The translations under genes were made by a program, and so were the position numbers. A stretch of 64,000 nucleotides of DNA from Moritella viscosa. GTDB lineage: Bacteria; Pseudomonadota; Gammaproteobacteria; Enterobacterales; Moritellaceae. The DNA lies in contig LN554852.1 of assembly GCA_000953735.1 (NCBI GenBank), forward strand, positions 5,022,075 through 5,086,074. The letters run 5' to 3'. Positions 41,555 through 55,762 of the stretch are shown here, piece by piece. The notes beneath the pieces are model-generated. The model searched no databases. It saw nothing but the letters and a program-made list of their open reading frames with translations, and had not been told where the DNA came from. Within the stretch, counting starts at the first letter, position 1. Each line of letters opens with the position of its first letter.

Positions 41555-42466
41555 ATGTCAAAATATAATGTTAAAACCTTTCAAGGGCTGATCCTAGCAC
41601 TGCAGGATTACTGGGCTCGTCAAGGTTGTGCGATTGTGCAACCATTCGATATGGAAGTAGGTGCCGGCACCTCTCACCCAATGACGTTTTTACGCTCATT
41701 AGGTCCAGAGCCAATGGCTTATGCTTACGTTCAACCATCGCGTCGTCCAACTGATGGCCGTTATGGTGAAAATCCAAACCGTTTACAACACTACTACCAG
41801 TTTCAAGTAGTGCTTAAACCATCTCCAGCTAATATCCAAGAATTATACTTGGACTCGCTGAAAGAAGTTGGTCTTGATCCATTGGTTCACGACATCCGAT
41901 TCGTTGAAGACAACTGGGAAAACCCAACATTGGGTGCCTGGGGTCTAGGTTGGGAAATCTGGCTAAACGGTATGGAAGTATCACAGTTTACATACTTCCA
42001 AGCAGTTGGTGGTCTTGAATGTAAACCGGTTACAGGCGAAATGACTTACGGTCTTGAACGTCTTGCGATGTACATCCAAGAAGTAGACAGTGTATATGAC
42101 CTAGTGTGGACAGACGGTCCTCTAGGCACTGTTAAGTATGGTGATATTTTCCACCAAAATGAAGTTGAGCAGTCTACTTACAACTTCGAGCATGCAAATG
42201 TTGATTTCCTATTTACTCTCTTTGATGAAAGTGAAAAAGAAGCGCAAAAGCTATTGGATTTAGAAGTGCCACTACCGCTACCAGCATACGAACGTATTCT
42301 TGATGCTGGCCACGCATTTAATATGCTAGATGCACGTCATGCAATCTCTGTGACTGAGCGTCAACGCTATATTTTACGTATCCGCACCCTTTCTAAAGGT
42401 GTTGCTGAAGCGTATTACGCATCTCGTGAAGCGCTTGGCTTCCCGCTATGTAAAAAAGACAAATAG
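41555..42466 (+). CDS. glyQ: Glycyl-tRNA synthetase alpha subunit
   Basis: A 303-residue class IIc synthetase subunit, identical in length to E. coli GlyQ. It contains [45 protein letters not shown] and [20 protein letters not shown] sequence (here [17 protein letters not shown]), which form the active site. It forms an alpha2beta2 enzyme with GlyS. I chose the start at 41555 ([12 protein letters not shown]) by alignment; the ribosome site is weak, and an in-frame ATG at 41522 exists. glyS follows 8 nt downstream. Confidence 0.97.
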   Translation: MSKYNVKTFQGLILALQDYWARQGCAIVQPFDMEVGAGTSHPMTFLRSLGPEPMAYAYVQPSRRPTDGRYGENPNRLQHYYQFQVVLKPSPANIQELYLDSLKEVGLDPLVHDIRFVEDNWENPTLGAWGLGWEIWLNGMEVSQFTYFQAVGGLECKPVTGEMTYGLERLAMYIQEVDSVYDLVWTDGPLGTVKYGDIFHQNEVEQSTYNFEHANVDFLFTLFDESEKEAQKLLDLEVPLPLPAYERILDAGHAFNMLDARHAISVTERQRYILRIRTLSKGVAEAYYASREALGFPLCKKDK

Positions 42467-42474
42467 GAAGTAGC

Positions 42475-44547
42475 ATGGCAACTGAAAATTTATTAATCGA
42501 GATTGGTACTGAAGAATTACCACCAAAATCGTTACGCACATTAGCAGAAGCATTTGCGGCAAACTTCCAAGCTGAGCTAGACAAAGCAGGTTTAGAATTT
42601 GCTGACGTTAACTGGATGGCAGCACCACGTCGTTTAGCATTAACAGTAACAGCGCTTGCAGACTCTCAAGCTGACAAAGTAATTGAAAAACGCGGTCCTG
42701 CGATTTCTGTTGCATTTGATGCCGACGGAAATGCAACGAAAGCGGCGCAAGGTTGGGCACGTGGTAATGGTATTACTGTTGAGCAAGCTGGTCGAATTAA
42801 AACAGACAAAGGCGAATGGCTACTTCATAAATCAGAAGTAAAAGGCCAACCAACACAAGCGCTTATCGCTGACATGGTTGCGACATCTTTAGCTAAGCTG
42901 CCTGTTAGCAAGCCGATGCGTTGGGGTTCAAGCCCAATTCAATTCATTCGCCCAGTACATACAATTACGATGTTATTTGGTGCAGAAGCCCTTGAAGGCG
43001 AAATCTTAGGTATTAAAGCGGCACGAACTATTCGTGGTCACCGTTTCCTAGGTAAAGGTGATTTCGAATTACCACACGCTGACAATTATGCAGATTTGCT
43101 TGAAGACCACGGAATGGTAATGGTTGATTACGAACGTCGTAAAGATGTAATTCGTAAGCAAGTCATTGCGGCGGCAAACGAGCACGGCGGTGTTGCTGAA
43201 ATCGAAGAAGACCTACTCGAAGAAGTAACGTCTTTAGTAGAATGGCCAGTAACATTAGTGGGTAACTTTGAAGAACGTTACCTCGACGTACCGGCGGAAG
43301 CTTTGATCTACACGATGAAAGACAACCAAAAGTACTTCCCAATGTTAAGCACAGACGGTGAGCTTTTACCTAAATTTATCTTTGTTTCAAACATCATCAG
43401 TAAAGATGTTAGACAAGTAATTGAAGGTAATGAAAAAGTTGTACGCCCTCGCCTAGCTGATGCTGAATTCTTCTTTAACACAGATAAGAAACGGTCATTA
43501 GAAAGTCGTCTTGCTGATCTAGAAACTGTTTTATTCCAAAAACAACTGGGTACGTTAAAAGAAAAATCACAACGTATTGCTGATTTAGCGGCTGCTATTG
43601 CAGGTAAAATATCAGCCAATACAGAGCATGCACAACGTGCAGGTCTACTCGCTAAAGCTGACTTAATGTCTGACATGGTTGTAGAATTTCCTGACGTGCA
43701 AGGTGTTATGGGCATGCACTATGCGCGTAACGACGGTGAAGCAGAAGAAGTAGCTGTAGCACTAAACGAGCAGTATATGCCTCGTTATGCTGGTGACCGT
43801 CTACCTGAATCATTGGTTGCTTGTGCAGTAGCACTGGCTGATAAGTTAGATACATTAGTTGGTATTTTCGGTATTGGTCAAATCCCTAAAGGTGATAAAG
43901 ACCCGTTCGCACTTCGTCGTGCTGCGATTGGTACATTACGTATAATTATCGAAAAAGACTTACCGTTAGATCTAGTTGACTTAGTTGATACAGCGAAAGC
44001 TCTATTCGGTGACAAACTATCAAACGAAAACGTATCAACAGATGTTGTGGCATTCGTACTTGGTCGTTTCCCTGCATGGTACAGAGATGCTGGTATCAGT
44101 GTTGATGTAATTCAAGCAGTATTAGCTCGTCGCCCAACTAAACCTGCTGATTTTGATAAGCGTGTTAAAGCTGTTAATCACTTCCGCAGTTTAGATGCTT
44201 CTGCAACATTAGCTGCAGCGAACAAACGTGTAGGTAATATCCTCGCTAAATTTGAAGGTAAGCTAAACTCAGCTGTTGATGCATCACTGCTTCAAGAAGA
44301 TGCTGAAAAAGCATTGGCTTCTGCAGTTGATGCTAAAGTTGAATTACTTGCGCCGTTATTTGCGGCCGGTGATTACCAACAAGCATTAACAGAATTATCA
44401 GAACTACGTGATGTTGTAGATACATTCTTCGACAACGTAATGGTAATGGCTGATGATGAAGCACTTAAAATTAACCGCTTAACATTACTAAATACACTGC
44501 GTAACCAATTTTTAAATGTAGCCGATATTTCTGTATTACAGAAATAA
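42475..44547 (+). CDS. glyS: Glycyl-tRNA synthetase beta subunit
   Basis: A 690-residue beta subunit (E. coli GlyS has 689), beginning [20 protein letters not shown]. It contains [37 protein letters not shown] and a central HD-like region ([19 protein letters not shown]), and ends with an anticodon-binding-like domain. It is needed for tRNA recognition in the alpha2beta2 GlyRS. AGGAAG lies before the ATG and the gap to glyQ is 8 nt, so the two are co-translated. Confidence 0.97.
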   Translation: MATENLLIEIGTEELPPKSLRTLAEAFAANFQAELDKAGLEFADVNWMAAPRRLALTVTALADSQADKVIEKRGPAISVAFDADGNATKAAQGWARGNGITVEQAGRIKTDKGEWLLHKSEVKGQPTQALIADMVATSLAKLPVSKPMRWGSSPIQFIRPVHTITMLFGAEALEGEILGIKAARTIRGHRFLGKGDFELPHADNYADLLEDHGMVMVDYERRKDVIRKQVIAAANEHGGVAEIEEDLLEEVTSLVEWPVTLVGNFEERYLDVPAEALIYTMKDNQKYFPMLSTDGELLPKFIFVSNIISKDVRQVIEGNEKVVRPRLADAEFFFNTDKKRSLESRLADLETVLFQKQLGTLKEKSQRIADLAAAIAGKISANTEHAQRAGLLAKADLMSDMVVEFPDVQGVMGMHYARNDGEAEEVAVALNEQYMPRYAGDRLPESLVACAVALADKLDTLVGIFGIGQIPKGDKDPFALRRAAIGTLRIIIEKDLPLDLVDLVDTAKALFGDKLSNENVSTDVVAFVLGRFPAWYRDAGISVDVIQAVLARRPTKPADFDKRVKAVNHFRSLDASATLAAANKRVGNILAKFEGKLNSAVDASLLQEDAEKALASAVDAKVELLAPLFAAGDYQQALTELSELRDVVDTFFDNVMVMADDEALKINRLTLLNTLRNQFLNVADISVLQK

Positions 44548-44573
44548 CTGTTAATTAAAATTAGTTTTATGTA

Positions 44574-44606
44574 TAAAAAAGCCAGCATCAATGATGTTGG
44601 CTTTTT
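44574..44606. terminator. Bidirectional terminator between glyS and viaA
   Basis: AAAAAGCCAGCATC pairs with GATGTTGGCTTTTT with one G-T wobble around a short AAT loop. A runs on one side and T runs on the other allow function for glyS (plus) and viaA (minus, though its stop lies 76 nt away). Confidence 0.85.
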
Positions 44607-44661
44607 ATTATCTATTCTCTATTTCAACGTAAACATTCATGACACAATAACCGCTACCATG

Positions 44662-44677
44662 TGTTCCACGTGGAACA
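44662..44677. promoter_or_regulatory. parS site 1 (ParB-binding centromere sequence)
   Basis: TGTTCCACGTGGAACA is a perfect 16-bp palindrome matching the conserved bacterial parS consensus. It lies five bases beyond the viaA stop codon. ParB nucleates here and spreads to organise and segregate the origin region. parAB are not in the window. Confidence 0.92.
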
Positions 44678-44681
44678 TCTA

Positions 44682-46091
44682 TTATTTTACTTTCTTCAAC
44701 CGCCCTGTTAAACCCGCAGAATAACGCCAAACATGATCAAACACGTTCATTAATTCAGGATTACCTTGAGGGGATAATGAAATAGCATGATAACGATTTT
44801 GTTGTATCTTAATCGTTCTAATTTTATCTGCTATATGGCTTGGTAATTTTTGTGCTATAAAATCAGAAATGACTAAAGTATCCGCATTTTTAAATTGTGC
44901 AGAACTCATCAAGTCTAATGATTTTTCAATCACGGGTTGTAGGTCAGTGCCACCACGAAAGCTTGATGACAAGAACGTTAGCATAGTTGATAGACTGGTA
45001 CTTTGGGTAACCGGAAACGTGATAACCTCATTTGAAAACATCATCAAGTAACATTGACGCCGTTGTTCAAATGCGATCTGCAATAGCGCATAACAAATTG
45101 ATTTAGCCGTTAGTTCAGGAAAGCCTTGCATCGATGTTGAGCTATCAACACAGATAATAAAAGGCCCGCCGGTTTGCTCATTAGCATCGGAAATATCACG
45201 ATACTGGGTTACTTTTTTATACTGTTGCAGCGCGCCTTGATACTGATAAGTCAATAAGTGGCGCTCTACATAGCGTTTATAAAAGATGATCTCTAACTCT
45301 GGAAACGTTAAGTTAACCGCTTCGGTTTGCAGCATCCGTGAGATCTCATCACTGTAGGTAACGCCTTGCATATCATCTGGAACATTATCTTGATAGCTAT
45401 TATCTAATACCCAGGTTTCATAACTGTTTGGCGTTTCTTCCGGATTAATGTGTGCAAGTGCCATGCGTCCGAGCTCAGAGGCAATTTGTTTGACTTCTTT
45501 GTTCTTACGTAAATTAACAGCATAACGTTGTAGTAGCTTGGTATCTAAATGGGTCAACTTACCTTTAGCAAGATCCCATAAACGCTCACCATTACACAGT
45601 AAATCACTATCGAGAACACCTTCTAATTGTTCGATAGTTTCTTCACGATCGGCTAATTCGATCAATAACTGTTCCCGTTTTTCTTCGATTAAACGGCTTT
45701 GTTCTTGATTCATCATTAACTCAATTGCTTGCTGCCAGCCATCTAAAAAAACGGCAAAGAACACATCATCCGGCATAATCCTATTTTGCTGATAGATAGT
45801 TAATCCAGTTTGATAAAATGACGAGTCGGCTTTTATCTTACTCAGAATACCTTCAACTTTATTTCTAAAGTTACTCGGACTCAATAGTCTTGCCGTATCA
45901 CACAAATGAATCTCATTGCTCAAACCAACAGGCAATGACATATCCGCTAATAAGATCGTGACCTGCTGCTTCCAATCATTGATGTAAGCTAGTTTAATAT
46001 CACTGGTTACTCGATTATTAGCTGTAATATCTAACAAGGCATCATCAACTAATTGTCGAATAGCAGGGTTTTTATTATAAGGCTTAGCCAT
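44682..46091 (-). CDS. viaA: ViaA, VWA-domain partner of the RavA ATPase
   Basis: A 469-residue protein (E. coli ViaA has 483). The C-terminal von Willebrand A domain has the MIDAS motif DSSTSMQG near residues 308-315. The N-terminal helical region includes ELGRMALAHINPEE. ViaA binds and stimulates the MoxR-type AAA+ ATPase RavA, in a system linked to respiratory complexes and membrane stress. The gene starts five bases after the ravA stop, so expression is coupled. Confidence 0.93.
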   Translation of the reverse strand: MAKPYNKNPAIRQLVDDALLDITANNRVTSDIKLAYINDWKQQVTILLADMSLPVGLSNEIHLCDTARLLSPSNFRNKVEGILSKIKADSSFYQTGLTIYQQNRIMPDDVFFAVFLDGWQQAIELMMNQEQSRLIEEKREQLLIELADREETIEQLEGVLDSDLLCNGERLWDLAKGKLTHLDTKLLQRYAVNLRKNKEVKQIASELGRMALAHINPEETPNSYETWVLDNSYQDNVPDDMQGVTYSDEISRMLQTEAVNLTFPELEIIFYKRYVERHLLTYQYQGALQQYKKVTQYRDISDANEQTGGPFIICVDSSTSMQGFPELTAKSICYALLQIAFEQRRQCYLMMFSNEVITFPVTQSTSLSTMLTFLSSSFRGGTDLQPVIEKSLDLMSSAQFKNADTLVISDFIAQKLPSHIADKIRTIKIQQNRYHAISLSPQGNPELMNVFDHVWRYSAGLTGRLKKVK

Positions 46092-46096
46092 CCCAG

Positions 46097-47716
46097 TTAG
46101 CCTTGTTCAAACAAACGTGCAATGGCATTCAAACGATCTAATAGTGATGCTTTATGCTGTACTAAATTATTCAACTCTAATGATAATGAACCAAGACTCG
46201 TCGCAACATCATCCATAAAGTCATCACTGACAAAAATATTATGGTTAGTTAAGCTAAACTCTCGCTGGCTTTTCTTTAACTTATCCGCGATCACCGAGAT
46301 CTCTTTATCTATCTCAGCTAGGGGTTGTAACCAGTTTTCGTCTATATTCAGCGCAGCATCCGAGACAATAACAGCAACCGGAATACTCTTATTGGCAAAG
46401 TTTTGGATCTGTAAATGCTGATTAGCATCCACAGAAAAGTTTAACCACACATCGTTACGGTGATCATTCACATAGCCTTTCACTAAACAAGAACCTGTTT
46501 TTATTTGTTTTTGGAAATCATCCAAACCAACATGTACCCATTTTGCAGTTTCTTGTGAGCCCTGCTCTAATACATCATATTCACCAAGTAATGCAATCTT
46601 ACATAAACTAGGGATACCATTCAGACTCGATGTGCGCACAAATTCACGATCTAATTTATAACGTAATTTTGTTAATAGCACGTCAGAAGTTAAGCGAGTA
46701 GCAAAGCGATCAATGAACTCAGCATCAAGTTTAACCAATCGACTCTTGATACTCGCTAATGCAGAATTCACTTCATCTTGGTCACAGAAACGCTTACTAG
46801 CAAATTGGTGAGTGGCTTCGATAATAACATCGCGCGATTCTAGATCATGCCAAATACAATCTTTAAGAACAAATAAATCGGTTTCAGTTACTTCATCACG
46901 ACCATTAAAATAAGCACAGGCTTGCAACAAACGCATCGATTTCTTCCAACGACGGTCAGAGACATAAACCGGTTCAGCAATCATCTCGCCACTGGTATTA
47001 CGTTGCTCTAAAAATAACTTCAGCTCATAAATTATCTCAAAACAATGCTCACTCAGACGTACTTGATTTATTTCTTGCTGCCAAAGCTCAAACTCATCAT
47101 TGCTCACTTTTATAATCTTATCGTTTACTTGGCGTAATGGTTTCTGAATTAACATCGCTTTGAAATTGCGCTTATCTTGAATAGGCTCTAAATATAGACG
47201 TAATAACATACGGTCATAAAGAGCTTCTAAACCAGAATCAGCACTCGGTAATTCATTCGACGCAGAAACAATAACCCGCATAGGTACTTTTTGATGTTCG
47301 ATTCCATTATGAAATGTACGCTCATTAATCACGGTTAATAAGGTATTTAAGATCGCAGGTCCCGCTTTCCAGATTTCATCAAGAAACACCACTTCAGCTT
47401 CAGGTAAGTAACCTTTAGTGAGGCGTACATATTTACCTTCATCTTTTAGCGCCTTGATTGATAATGGGCCAAAGATCTCTTCGGGGGTTGAAAAACGTGT
47501 CATTAAATATTCGAAATAACTTTCATCTTCAAAAATTTCAATCATTCGTTTAGCAATCAAACTTTTAGCAATACCTGGAGGTCCTAATAAAAAAACACTT
47601 TCACCACTTAAGGCTGCTAATAAACATAATCTTATGGCATCTCGGCGTTCATAAATACCATAAGAAAGATGATCTATTAGTGTTTCAATACGTTCTGATA
47701 ACAAATTTCTTTGCAT
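46097..47716 (-). CDS. ravA: RavA, MoxR-family AAA+ ATPase
   Basis: A 539-residue ATPase (E. coli RavA has 498). The Walker A is LLGPPGIAKSLIAKR near residues 39-53 and the Walker B VVFLDEIWKAG near 109-119, followed by an arginine-finger region. A C-terminal region of about 200 residues corresponds to the LARA/triple-helical part. RavA forms hexamers and, in E. coli, binds lysine decarboxylase LdcI/CadA. cadA is on this same window 33 kb away. viaA follows immediately. The ribosome site is weak. Two parS sites lie in the region upstream. Confidence 0.94.
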   Translation of the reverse strand: MQRNLLSERIETLIDHLSYGIYERRDAIRLCLLAALSGESVFLLGPPGIAKSLIAKRMIEIFEDESYFEYLMTRFSTPEEIFGPLSIKALKDEGKYVRLTKGYLPEAEVVFLDEIWKAGPAILNTLLTVINERTFHNGIEHQKVPMRVIVSASNELPSADSGLEALYDRMLLRLYLEPIQDKRNFKAMLIQKPLRQVNDKIIKVSNDEFELWQQEINQVRLSEHCFEIIYELKLFLEQRNTSGEMIAEPVYVSDRRWKKSMRLLQACAYFNGRDEVTETDLFVLKDCIWHDLESRDVIIEATHQFASKRFCDQDEVNSALASIKSRLVKLDAEFIDRFATRLTSDVLLTKLRYKLDREFVRTSSLNGIPSLCKIALLGEYDVLEQGSQETAKWVHVGLDDFQKQIKTGSCLVKGYVNDHRNDVWLNFSVDANQHLQIQNFANKSIPVAVIVSDAALNIDENWLQPLAEIDKEISVIADKLKKSQREFSLTNHNIFVSDDFMDDVATSLGSLSLELNNLVQHKASLLDRLNAIARLFEQG

Positions 47717-47892
47717 AGGAATAAGCTCTTCATGCCTCTTAAAAGGCTATTATTGTAATCATGGAGTTCAACCTTACCTTATCTGTCGCGGACAATAAAT
47801 ACATAATTAGTAGACAGTTTTTTTGTTATTACGACTTTATTATTCAGTACTTTTGGCTATAAGCAACGACGAAAACAGCCCTTTCTAGGTGA

Positions 47893-47908
47893 TGTTCCAC
47901 GTGGAACA
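47893..47908. promoter_or_regulatory. parS site 2
   Basis: TGTTCCACGTGGAACA, a perfect palindrome identical to parS site 1, 45 bp (start to start) from parS site 3. Confidence 0.93.
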
Positions 47909-47937
47909 TTATTAAATAGATACAACTAAAACCCTTT

Positions 47938-47953
47938 TGTTTCACGTGAAACA
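47938..47953. promoter_or_regulatory. parS site 3
   Basis: TGTTTCACGTGAAACA, a perfect 16-bp palindrome of the other common parS form. It forms a tandem pair with site 2. Confidence 0.93.
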
Positions 47954-48058
47954 TTACCAGTAATAAAAATAAATTTGCCTCTCTCGTGCTATCGACAACC
48001 GCGTCAAGTTCAGCTATGTTGGTTGTTTACCCTTTAAATAAATACAAGAAGTGCTGAT

Positions 48059-49336
48059 ATGGAATTCTCATTGTTTGGTCAAAGATTTACTCAATTCTCA
48101 GGGATCACGCAGCTAATGCATGATCTAAATGAAGGTATTCGCAGCGGTGATGATGTCATCATGCTCGGTGGTGGTAACCCTGCTCAAATCTCTGAGATGC
48201 TGGAGCGCTTTAACAGTGAAGCACAACAATTATTAAGCAGTGGCGATCTGGTTGCAGCAATGTCTAACTACGATGGTCCACAAGGAAAGAACAGTTTCAC
48301 CACAGCACTTGCTACATTATTAAATAAGACTTACGGCTGGGAATTAACCGATAAAAACATAGCCCTAACTAATGGCAGTCAAAATGCCTTCTTCTACCTA
48401 TTCAACTTGTTCGCAGGTGATTTTTCCGGTAATAAGAAAAAGAAGGTACTGTTTCCATTAGCTCCGGAATACATAGGTTATACCGACACAGCACTAAGTG
48501 ATGACTTCTTTGAGACAGTAAAACCTAAGATTGAATTACTCGATGGTGGTTTATTTAAATATCATGTTGATTTTGACAACCTCCATATTACCGATGATAT
48601 TGGTTTAATCTGTGTATCACGCCCAACTAATCCAACCGGTAATGTATTAACCGATGAAGAAATGCAACGTCTTGATGCACTGGCCAAACAGCATAATATC
48701 CCCCTACTGATCGATAATGCCTACGGCACACCGTTTCCAAATATCATTTTTGAACCCGTAGAACCAATATATAACGATAATACTATTTTATGTATGAGTC
48801 TATCAAAACTCGGCTTACCCGGAACTCGTTGCGGTATAGTGATTGGTAATGAAGAAGTAATCTCCGCAATCTCAAACTTAAGCGGTATTATTAATTTAGC
48901 TCCCGGCAGCTTAGGGCCGATGCTGGCACAAAATCTTGTTGAGTCTGGTGACATCATTAGCTTAAGTGAAGACGTGATCAAACCTTATTATTATGCCAAA
49001 GCACAGCAAGCAGTTACTTGGCTGCACGAAAATATTACCGATGAACGTTTCCGAATCCATAAACCGGAAGGCGCAATATTCTTATGGTTATGGTTCAAAG
49101 ACCTGCCGATCAGTAGCCAAGAGCTATATGAGCGTTTAAAAACACGTGGTGTTCTCATCGTATCGGGTCATCATTTCTTTCCTGGTCTCGATGAGGAATG
49201 GCGTCATACAGATGAATGTATCCGCATGAACTATTCGCAACCAGATGATGCAGTACAGCGAGGGATCAAAATTATTGCCGAAGAAGTACAAAAAGCTTAC
49301 GCTGAAATTGTCGTGATCAGTACAGCAACCGCTTAA
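48059..49336 (+). CDS. avtA: Valine-pyruvate aminotransferase AvtA
   Basis: A 425-residue fold-type-I aminotransferase (E. coli AvtA has 417). It has the AvtA-type start FSLFGQRFTQFSGITQLM, the substrate/PLP segment SRPTNPTGNVL near 188-198, and Lys250 in MSLSKLGLPGTRCG as the PLP lysine. It transfers an amino group between L-alanine and 2-ketoisovalerate to make valine. AAGAAG lies seven bases before the ATG. It stands alone between ravA and gyrB and ends at a shared terminator. Confidence 0.93.
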   Translation: MEFSLFGQRFTQFSGITQLMHDLNEGIRSGDDVIMLGGGNPAQISEMLERFNSEAQQLLSSGDLVAAMSNYDGPQGKNSFTTALATLLNKTYGWELTDKNIALTNGSQNAFFYLFNLFAGDFSGNKKKKVLFPLAPEYIGYTDTALSDDFFETVKPKIELLDGGLFKYHVDFDNLHITDDIGLICVSRPTNPTGNVLTDEEMQRLDALAKQHNIPLLIDNAYGTPFPNIIFEPVEPIYNDNTILCMSLSKLGLPGTRCGIVIGNEEVISAISNLSGIINLAPGSLGPMLAQNLVESGDIISLSEDVIKPYYYAKAQQAVTWLHENITDERFRIHKPEGAIFLWLWFKDLPISSQELYERLKTRGVLIVSGHHFFPGLDEEWRHTDECIRMNYSQPDDAVQRGIKIIAEEVQKAYAEIVVISTATA

Positions 49337-49396
49337 TCATAGCCGATAATCTTACAATAAACAGCGGTTGTAGATACTTTAAAATAATAAACATAT

Positions 49397-49424
49397 AAAA
49401 AAAGGAGCCATACGGCTCCTTTTT
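49397..49424. terminator. Bidirectional terminator between avtA and gyrB
   Basis: AAAAGGAGCC-ATAC-GGCTCCTTTT is a perfect hairpin with A and T runs on opposite sides, placed between the convergent stops of avtA and gyrB. Confidence 0.92.
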
Positions 49425-49446
49425 AATACATTCAATATGGCGAAAT

Positions 49447-52973
<3,527 letters not shown>

Positions 52974-52979
52974 CTAAAA

Positions 52980-54080
52980 TTATAACCGCATTGGCATAAC
53001 AACATACAATGCTTGATCAGATTGTTCATTTTCAATCAAGGCACTGCTGTTAGCATCTAATAATGACATTTTAACTTTGTCACATTTAAGCGTATTTAAT
53101 ACATCTAATACATAACTTACATTAAAGCTAATCTCTAACTCATCATAGCCAAACTCAACATCAAGTAACTCTTCAGCTTCTTCTTGCTCTGGATTATTTG
53201 CCGTGATCTTAAGTAAACCTTGGTTCATATTCAGACGCACACCGCGGAATTTTTCATTCGATAAAATGGCGGCACGCGAGAAGGCTTGTTTCAATTCTTC
53301 ACGCCCCGATATTAACATCTTATCGGCATTTTTTGGTAATACTCGACGGTAATCAGGAAAACGACCATCAACCAATTTACAGGTAAAAACAAAACCACTA
53401 GTGATAGCACGTATGTTATTACTCCCCAATTGAATCTTAACCATGTCTTCTTCACTATCTAACAAGCGTACTAACTCAAGCACACCTTTACGCGGTACAA
53501 TAACTTGCTGCTGTGCTAGGTTAGCATCATGTTGACAACTTGCCACCGCCAGACGGTGACCATCAGTTGCCACTGTACGTAATACATTACCTTCAGTTTC
53601 AAACAGCATACCGTTAAGATAATAACGTACATCCTGACTTGCCATTGAGAACTGGGTATTATCAATCAATCGACGTAATGAACCTTGTAGCAGTTCAAAT
53701 TCAATATCGTTATCCCAATCTTCAATATTTGGAAACTCTGTTGCAGGTAACGTTGATAAAGAAAAGCGACTACGTCCTGATTTCACCACAATACGATCAT
53801 TCGCATAATTGACTTGAATTTGTGCACCATCAGGTAACCCTCGACATATATCGAGAAACTTTTTCGCTGGCACGGTTGTACGGCCTTCACTATACTCGCC
53901 TTCAAGACTAACTTGACCAATTAATTCGACTTCCAGATCAGTACCCGTTAACGATAATTTACCTTCTTTAGCGTCAAGTAATACATTACCTAAAATCGGT
54001 AACGTAGGACGGTTACCCAAGGCACCCGATACTAATTGTAGCGGTCGTAATAATGCTTCGCGATTAATTGTAAACTGCAT
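52980..54080 (-). CDS. dnaN: DNA polymerase III beta sliding clamp
   Basis: A 366-residue clamp of exactly the E. coli length, starting MQFTINREALLRPLQLVSGAL and ending QALYVVMPMRL. It contains the usual VRYYLNGMLFE and ATDGHRLA segments. It encircles DNA as a dimer and binds clients through its hydrophobic groove. It is between dnaA (39-nt gap with a short repeat) and recF (6-nt gap). Confidence 0.98.
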   Translation of the reverse strand: MQFTINREALLRPLQLVSGALGNRPTLPILGNVLLDAKEGKLSLTGTDLEVELIGQVSLEGEYSEGRTTVPAKKFLDICRGLPDGAQIQVNYANDRIVVKSGRSRFSLSTLPATEFPNIEDWDNDIEFELLQGSLRRLIDNTQFSMASQDVRYYLNGMLFETEGNVLRTVATDGHRLAVASCQHDANLAQQQVIVPRKGVLELVRLLDSEEDMVKIQLGSNNIRAITSGFVFTCKLVDGRFPDYRRVLPKNADKMLISGREELKQAFSRAAILSNEKFRGVRLNMNQGLLKITANNPEQEEAEELLDVEFGYDELEISFNVSYVLDVLNTLKCDKVKMSLLDANSSALIENEQSDQALYVVMPMRL

Positions 54081-54119
54081 TTAATATAACCTTTTTTACG
54101 ACGATTCTTTACGACGCTT

Positions 54120-55502
54120 TTACGACGATAGGGTTCTAATCAAATTAGAGTAATCTTCTTTAATATCGTGATTTTCTTCTTTCAGTTGCACTATCTTACG
54201 ACAAGCATGTAATACCGTAGTATGGTCACGGCCACCAAACGCATCACCAATTTCCGGTAAACTATGATTGGTCAATTCTTTGGCTAATGCCATCGCGACT
54301 TGACGTGGTCTGGCAACAGAACGACTGCGACGCTTCGACAACAAATCAGCGATTTTAATCTTATAATATTCTGCCACTGTTTTTTGAATATTATCAATAG
54401 TAACTAGCTTTTCTTGCAGCGCTAATAAGTCACGTAATGCTTCACGGACAAAATCAATATTAATAGCACGCCCCGTAAAGTTAGCATTGGCTATCACTCG
54501 ATTCAATGCCCCTTCTAGCTCTCGTACGTTTGAACGTAAGCGTTTGGCAATAAAGAAAGCCACTTCATCAGGTAAATGAATATTACTTTCAACAGCTTTA
54601 CGCATTAAGATTGCAACACGGGTTTCCAATTCAGGTGGTTCAATGGCAATGGTTAAACCCCAACCAAAACGCGATTTCAATCTATCTTCAACACCATCAA
54701 TCTCTTTTGGATAACGATCTGAAGTTAAAATAATCTGTTGGTTACCTTCAAGTAAGGCATTAAAAGTATGAAAAAATTCTTCCTGTGAACGTTCTTTCTT
54801 GGCAAAAAATTGAATGTCATCAATCAATAATGCATCTACACTGCGGTAATAATTTTTGAACGCTTCAATGGCATTGTTCTGTAATGCTTTAACCATGTCC
54901 TGAACAAAACGTTCAGAGTGCATATAGATCACTTTGGCATTAGGTTTTTGCGCTTTAATACCATTACCAACTGCATGTAATAAATGCGTTTTACCTAAAC
55001 CTGTTCCACCGTATAGAAATAACGGGTTATAAGCACCACCCGGATTACTAGCTACCTGCTGCGCGGCTGCACGTGCTAATTGGTTTGACTTACCTTCAAC
55101 AAAGTTGTCGAACGTATATGTCAAATTAACATTACTACGGTGATTAATCGTCGGCTGCTGTGGTGAACTTGATTCCCACGGGTCTAGTGCTGGTCTTGAG
55201 ATCACTTTTTGAGTAACTACACGATCAACCTTGGTCGTCGTTTGTGTTACCTTCGTCGCTTTACCACCAATATCAAAACGTAAGATAGGTGCATCCGCAC
55301 CACAAAACTCATCGAATAATGCAGTAATTGAATTAAGGTATTTGTCACGAACCCAATCAAGTACAAAACGGTTCGGAGCATACAAGGTGAGAGTACTATC
55401 GGTAAGTTCTGCTTTCAGTGGGCGTAACCACATACTGAATTCAGTAGAGGAAAGCTCATTTTGTAAGCGCGAAAGGCATTGCTGCCAAAGAGAAACTGAC
55501 AC
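54120..55502 (-). CDS. dnaA: Chromosomal replication initiator DnaA
   Basis: A 460-residue initiator (E. coli has 467). Domain I begins [17 protein letters not shown]. Domain III has Walker [13 protein letters not shown] and Walker [10 protein letters not shown]. Domain IV ends with the DnaA-box-binding [22 protein letters not shown] and [17 protein letters not shown] chose the GTG at 55502: it has GGAG about eight bases upstream and matches the GTG start of E. coli dnaA; the GTG at 55511 has no usable spacing. A perfect DnaA box lies 81 bp upstream. Confidence 0.97.
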   Translation of the reverse strand: MSVSLWQQCLSRLQNELSSTEFSMWLRPLKAELTDSTLTLYAPNRFVLDWVRDKYLNSITALFDEFCGADAPILRFDIGGKATKVTQTTTKVDRVVTQKVISRPALDPWESSSPQQPTINHRSNVNLTYTFDNFVEGKSNQLARAAAQQVASNPGGAYNPLFLYGGTGLGKTHLLHAVGNGIKAQKPNAKVIYMHSERFVQDMVKALQNNAIEAFKNYYRSVDALLIDDIQFFAKKERSQEEFFHTFNALLEGNQQIILTSDRYPKEIDGVEDRLKSRFGWGLTIAIEPPELETRVAILMRKAVESNIHLPDEVAFFIAKRLRSNVRELEGALNRVIANANFTGRAINIDFVREALRDLLALQEKLVTIDNIQKTVAEYYKIKIADLLSKRRSRSVARPRQVAMALAKELTNHSLPEIGDAFGGRDHTTVLHACRKIVQLKEENHDIKEDYSNLIRTLSS

Positions 55503-55582
55503 TCTCCACACTCCAGATAAAAATAAAGAATAATGGATTATTTTACTGCTAATTGTGCATAAGCGCTAGCATGAATAAACAC

Positions 55583-55591
55583 TTATCCACA
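55583..55591 (+). promoter_or_regulatory. DnaA box upstream of dnaA
   Basis: TTATCCACA, the perfect 9-mer consensus, lies between dnaA and the divergent ABC-transporter operon. It is probably the site of dnaA autoregulation and might also affect the transporter promoter. Confidence 0.85.
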
Positions 55592-55762
55592 CAAAAGCAA
55601 AATAAAAACTAATAAGGTGCGAATAGATATGAAAAAACCGGTAAATATAATAAATAACGCTATCTTTTAGCAATTAGTTATAACTAAATGCTATTTATAA
55701 TTCATTTTACATTAGAATATCATGCACGCATTAACATATTATTTGCGTAACCAGGGTGAATC

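Larger units (their letters stand above)
47717..48058. promoter_or_regulatory. Divergent ravA/avtA region carrying two parS sites
   Basis: A 342-bp intergenic region that must include promoters for ravA (minus) and avtA (plus). Two perfect parS sites (annotated separately) lie at its centre, so ParB spreading could influence both promoters. I see no small gene. Confidence 0.5.

Noticed and set aside
43308..43715. 135-codon minus-strand frame inside glyS
   Set aside because: It is antisense to a conserved synthetase with no start signal or recognisable motif.
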